Below, in pieces: positions 60,623 to 64,000 of a stretch of 64,000 nucleotides of DNA. The stretch is from the NCBI RefSeq assembly GCF_030326305.1, contig NZ_JACAKB010000012.1, positions 44,042 through 108,041 on the forward strand, read 5' to 3'. Below the pieces are notes generated by a model that saw only the letters and a program-made list of their open reading frames with translations, searched no databases and had not been told where the DNA came from. Within the stretch, counting starts at the first letter, position 1. Every line of letters starts with the position of its first letter. The stretch comes from Myroides odoratimimus. Lineage in GTDB: Bacteria; Bacteroidota; Bacteroidia; Flavobacteriales; Flavobacteriaceae. The translations under genes were made by a program, and so were the position numbers.

Positions 60623-62077
60623 ATGTATCCAATAGAACATATCATTCGTATCGATAAAAAAAGTAAAATGCCCATCTATAGACAAATTGCTATATCAATT
60701 ATCAATGCAATAAAAAATGGATATCTAAAAGCAGGAGATCAACTCCCAGGAAGTAGAGATTTAGCAAATTCTTTAAACCTTCACAGAAAAACTATAATTG
60801 CAGCTTACGAAGAACTGTATACACAAGACTGGATTTCTATGTCACCTCGAAAAAGAGCAACTATATCAGAGTCCATTCCTAATCTCAAAGCATCAAAGTG
60901 GGAAGAATTCTCTAGTATACACTCCTATGATATTGACTTTAATTTACCTTTTAATCAATACCATGATGTGGATCACTCTGTAGAAGAAAACACAGTTATT
61001 CCAGATATTATTATCGATGATGGTTTTCCAGATATTAGACTTTCTCCTATAAGTGCATTACTAAAGACCTATCGCTCTTATGTTACAAGAACCTATTCAA
61101 TTAAAAATGCTAATCTTGAAAATCCACAGGGAACCCTCGCTCTAAGAGAACAACTTGTCTATTATCTATCTGAAACTAGAGGGCTTATTTTCTCTAAAGA
61201 GAATATTCTTATTACTCATGGAGCACAAATGAGTATTTATCTTTCAGCACAATTATTACTCAATAAAAAGGCAAAAATTGTTGTAGCTAAACCTAATTAC
61301 CCAAAAGCTAGTCAAACATTCAGCAATGCTGGAGCGAAAGTTTTAGAAATAGGAATAGATGAAAAAGGATTAAAAACAGATGAACTAGAATCACTTTGTA
61401 AAACAACAACAATAACAGCTGTTTATGTTATTTCTCATCATCACTACCCTACTACTGTCACTTTAAGTGTTGACAGACGTATTCATCTCTTAGAACTTTC
61501 TAAGCAATATCACTTCGCTATCATAGAAGATGATTATGACTTTGATTATCACTATACAACTCCTCCATACCTTCCATTAGCTAGTGGCGGGCATAATGGT
61601 AATGTTATTTATATTGGTTCATTTTCTAAAATATTAGGATCATCCATTCGTATAGGTTTTATGGTCGCTCCAAAAAACTTCATTCAACAATGTGTTGAAC
61701 TAAGAAAAACAATTGATGTGGGAAATGATGCCTATATGCAAAACTCTTTAGCTAACTTAATTAAAGAAGGAGAATTTACAAGGTATTTTAAAAAAGCTAA
61801 AAAGTTTTATCAGGAAAGACTAGAGTTATTAGATCAACTATTAAAAAATGAACTGAACAAGTATATTTCTTACACTCTGCCTACAGGAGGGATGGCAGTA
61901 TGGATAAAAGTAGATAAACAATTTCCAATATCAGCAATACAAAACCTATCCAAAATAAGGATTAAACATATCAGTAAAGAAGAGAATGCTTTTAGATTTG
62001 GATTTGCTTCTTTAAACGAGAAAGAAATCCTTCAAGCTATTCATATTCTGAAAGATCATTTTATCAAACATCAATAA
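60623..62077 (+). CDS. MocR/PdxR-type regulator with aminotransferase domain (second copy)
   Basis: Start at the ATG 60623 (MYPIEHIIRIDKK); the longer frame upstream is AT-rich spacer. The 484-residue protein has a GntR winged HTH (about 8-85; IYRQIAISIINAIKNGYLKAG and PGSRDLANSLNLHRKTI) and a fold-type I aminotransferase domain with the PLP lysine Lys336 in IGSFSKILGSSIRIGF and IEDDYDFDYHY. It is a paralogue of the regulator at 17304, with the same layout. It lies convergent with glyA, and inverted repeats stand before it. Its effector and target are unknown. Confidence 0.88.
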   Translation: MYPIEHIIRIDKKSKMPIYRQIAISIINAIKNGYLKAGDQLPGSRDLANSLNLHRKTIIAAYEELYTQDWISMSPRKRATISESIPNLKASKWEEFSSIHSYDIDFNLPFNQYHDVDHSVEENTVIPDIIIDDGFPDIRLSPISALLKTYRSYVTRTYSIKNANLENPQGTLALREQLVYYLSETRGLIFSKENILITHGAQMSIYLSAQLLLNKKAKIVVAKPNYPKASQTFSNAGAKVLEIGIDEKGLKTDELESLCKTTTITAVYVISHHHYPTTVTLSVDRRIHLLELSKQYHFAIIEDDYDFDYHYTTPPYLPLASGGHNGNVIYIGSFSKILGSSIRIGFMVAPKNFIQQCVELRKTIDVGNDAYMQNSLANLIKEGEFTRYFKKAKKFYQERLELLDQLLKNELNKYISYTLPTGGMAVWIKVDKQFPISAIQNLSKIRIKHISKEENAFRFGFASLNEKEILQAIHILKDHFIKHQ

Positions 62078-62078
62078 A

Positions 62079-62117
62079 TGCAATACCTCGTGAGAAGTTA
62101 CACACGAGGTATTACAT
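62079..62117. terminator. Hairpin between the convergent MocR and glyA genes
   Basis: AATACCTCGTG (62082-62092) and CACGAGGTATT (62103-62113) make a perfect 11-bp stem with a ten-base loop, placed right after the MocR stop; the T-tract is weak. Confidence 0.6.
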
Positions 62118-62238
62118 TTATAGCATGGTTTAAGTAACTTTAATTTAAATATAGAGACTACTTTTTCTACTCACAACACACGATCTCTAGAATTACTGAT
62201 TCTATATTTAGAAACAATTACTGCTATTATATCTAAGA

Positions 62239-63519
62239 TTACCTAGAAAACATAGGGTAATCTTTCATCATATTTTGAATTTCTTGCTTTATCTGCTTGT
62301 GTTTCATAGCATTATCTTTATATATTAATACTTCATCAATAAAGTGCACTATTTTTTTCATATCTGCTTCTTTTAACCCTCTGGTAGTTACTGCCGCAGC
62401 TCCCACCCTAATACCTGAAGTAATGAAGTTTGATTTATCATCATAAGGAACCATATTCTTATTCACTGTAATCCCAGCATGTTCTAAAATGCTTTCAGCC
62501 TCCTTACCAGATATATCTTTATTTCTTAAATCAATTAGTACTAAATGGTTATCTGTTCCTCCAGAGACGATATTATATCCACGCAACAAAAAAGCATCTG
62601 CCATTACTTTCATGTTTTTTTGAATCTGATTAGCATATACCTTAAAGTCATCTGTCAATACTTCATTAAAAGCTACTGCTTTGGCTGCAATAGTATGCAT
62701 TAGTGGACCACCTTGATTACCAGGAAATACAGATGCATCTAGAAGACTAGACATCATTCTTAGCTCTCCTTTTAAAGTCTTATATCCAAAGGGATTTTCA
62801 AAATCTTTCCCCATTAAAATAACTCCACCTCGTGGACCTCGCAATGTTTTATGTGTTGTTGTTGTAACAATGTGGCAATGCGGTATAGGATTACTTAATA
62901 ATCCTTTGGCTATTAATCCTGCAGGATGTGCCATATCTGCTAATAATATTGCTCCTACCTTATCCGCTATTTCTCTAAAACGGCAATAATTAATATCTCT
63001 AGAATATGCACTTCCACCAGCTATAATCATTTTAGGCTTTTCTTTGATAGCTATCTCTTCGATTTTATCATAATTAAGTACCCCTGTTTCTTGATCTACT
63101 CCATAGAATGAAGGAACATATAATCTGCCTGAAAAATTCACGGAAGAACCATGAGTCAAGTGCCCTCCATGGGTTAGGTCAAATCCTAATATTTTGTCTC
63201 CTGGTTTTAAGCAAACTGAAAAAACCGCGACATTAGCTTGTGATCCAGAATGTGGTTGAACATTAGCATATTCTGCACCATAAATCTCTTTTAAAGATGC
63301 AATAGCCATATTCTCTACAAAGTCAACATATTCACACCCTCCATAATATCGTTTATCAGGATATCCTTCTGCATACTTATTAGTTAATATAGATCCATTA
63401 GCCCTTAAAACATCCTCACTAACAAAGTTCTCTGAAGCAATTAATTCTAAGCCCTCCCTTTGTCTTCTTTCTTCTCTTTTGATTAATTCAAATAAAATGT
63501 TGTTGTTGTTGTTGTGCAT
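62239..63519 (-). CDS. glyA: Serine hydroxymethyltransferase
   Basis: Interconverts serine and glycine with tetrahydrofolate, the main one-carbon source. Start set at ATG 63517-63519 ([20 protein letters not shown]). All motifs are present: [53 protein letters not shown] and the PLP lysine Lys224 in [14 protein letters not shown]. 426 residues, near the usual 420. An unusual feature is the run of five Asn codons (AAC/AAT) right after the start. The gene is separated from the convergent MocR regulator by a hairpin. Confidence 0.93.
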   Translation of the reverse strand: MHNNNNNILFELIKREERRQREGLELIASENFVSEDVLRANGSILTNKYAEGYPDKRYYGGCEYVDFVENMAIASLKEIYGAEYANVQPHSGSQANVAVFSVCLKPGDKILGFDLTHGGHLTHGSSVNFSGRLYVPSFYGVDQETGVLNYDKIEEIAIKEKPKMIIAGGSAYSRDINYCRFREIADKVGAILLADMAHPAGLIAKGLLSNPIPHCHIVTTTTHKTLRGPRGGVILMGKDFENPFGYKTLKGELRMMSSLLDASVFPGNQGGPLMHTIAAKAVAFNEVLTDDFKVYANQIQKNMKVMADAFLLRGYNIVSGGTDNHLVLIDLRNKDISGKEAESILEHAGITVNKNMVPYDDKSNFITSGIRVGAAAVTTRGLKEADMKKIVHFIDEVLIYKDNAMKHKQIKQEIQNMMKDYPMFSR

Positions 63520-63758
63520 AGTTGTGTAAATTAGTTTAGCTATGATTACTAGTTTATAATCTAGATTAAAAAGCAAAAATAACAGTTAGTAGCCTAGTAA
63601 TTTGGAGACAGATTTTTTATTCTTAGGCATCCAGATTGGTCCTTTTAACAATTAAAGAGTTTAATATTTTTTATTTCTAAAAACAGTGCCATTACTTAGT
63701 TATGTTTTTTTATCTCAAATCATTTTAAGTACATTTAACCTTATTAAACTACATAGAC
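63520..63758. other. Divergent promoter region of glyA and the hydrolase gene
   Basis: A 239-bp AT-rich gap without coding frames or a clear palindrome. It must contain the promoters of both neighbours. Confidence 0.35.
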
Positions 63759-64000
63759 ATGAAACAGTTTTCATATAAAAAAATAGGGATAATATTCTTA
63801 TTACTATTTCAATTATCTTTAATTGAAGTATTTGCACAAACACCTTCAAAAACAGAACTAGAATATTTTACAATTGAAAATATCCCTCTTTATATTATCA
63901 ATACTAATGATATTAATTTAGCTATACGCTATAAAAAAGGGCAAGGTACACCTATTGTATTTATACACGGTTCATGGGATGATCATAATTCTTGGTTACC
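63759..64000 (+). CDS. Alpha/beta hydrolase, secreted, partial
   Basis: An open frame from the ATG at 63759 to the right edge. MKQFSYKKIGIIFLLLFQLSLIEVFAQ is a signal peptide. The mature part reaches IRYKKGQGTPIVFIHGSWDDHNSWL, with the oxyanion-hole strand and HG motif of alpha/beta hydrolases. The catalytic Ser, Asp and His are beyond the window, so esterase, lipase or other hydrolase cannot be decided. Confidence 0.7.
   Translation, partial: MKQFSYKKIGIIFLLLFQLSLIEVFAQTPSKTELEYFTIENIPLYIINTNDINLAIRYKKGQGTPIVFIHGSWDDHNSWL

Overview
The window is chromosomal DNA from an AT-rich member of the Bacteroidota, most likely the family Flavobacteriaceae; the gene mix fits an environmental or opportunistic genus such as Myroides, but genus rank is inference. 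Support comes from a SusC/SusD pair with a hybrid-type one-protein regulator, outer-membrane beta-barrel receptors with CarboxypepD_reg-like N-termini, kynureninase and Hut enzymes, and recurrent promoters of the Bacteroidota type (TTG, about 18 bp, then TAnnTTTG). I see no rRNA, tRNA, CRISPR array, intact insertion sequence or prophage.

Layout. 1-3.6 kb: a minus-strand run of small proteins that look like polymorphic-toxin immunity genes (DUF4303-like fragment, SUKH, DUF4240, a tandem paralogous pair) plus one secreted protein. 4-9.3 kb: kynureninase, a small HTH regulator, a membrane-bound YdjM/DUF457 hydrolase-like protein, an Lrp regulator and an M14 carboxypeptidase. 9.4-14.3 kb: an XRE regulator with an array of TTTGTAAAC-type sites, a spermidine-synthase-like methyltransferase, GNATs, an alanine/ornithine-type racemase and TatA. 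14.4-22 kb: PurC, an OmpA-type protein, a decayed secreted-protein gene, a MocR regulator, a luciferase-like monooxygenase, a 1.1-kb gene-free stretch with a candidate small RNA, and CorA. 22-27.5 kb: hutI-hutG running into a two-component system, convergent with aroC. 27.7-35.5 kb: GNAT, an AraC-tail protein, aminopeptidase P, secreted proteins, a sterol-desaturase-like membrane protein and an S41 peptidase.

35.8-47.7 kb is the most interesting block. A single-strand locus encodes a hybrid-two-component-like regulator, SusC, SusD, a GDPD-like/alkaline phosphatase fusion and a calcineurin-type phosphoesterase. It looks like an outer-membrane uptake system for a phosphorylated compound, probably a phosphodiester, rather than a polysaccharide utilisation locus. 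Its regulator keeps the sensor propeller and AraC DNA-binding domain but has lost the phosphorylatable His, the ATP-binding boxes and the receiver Asp. A direct repeat 21 bp apart lies upstream of susC, and an intrinsic terminator sits between susD and the phosphatase genes.

48-64 kb: two small unknown genes, a deoxyhypusine-synthase-like enzyme, a PaaI thioesterase, a LytS/LytTR two-component pair next to a GNAT and a TonB-dependent receptor, an HxlR/NmrA divergent pair, a YbaK-like deacylase, a second MocR regulator, glyA and the start of an alpha/beta hydrolase. This end carries several gene relics: a frameshifted, 5'-truncated aminoglycoside nucleotidyltransferase (aadA/ANT(9)-like), the tail of a serine beta-lactamase-family hydrolase, and the tail of a duplicated thioesterase.
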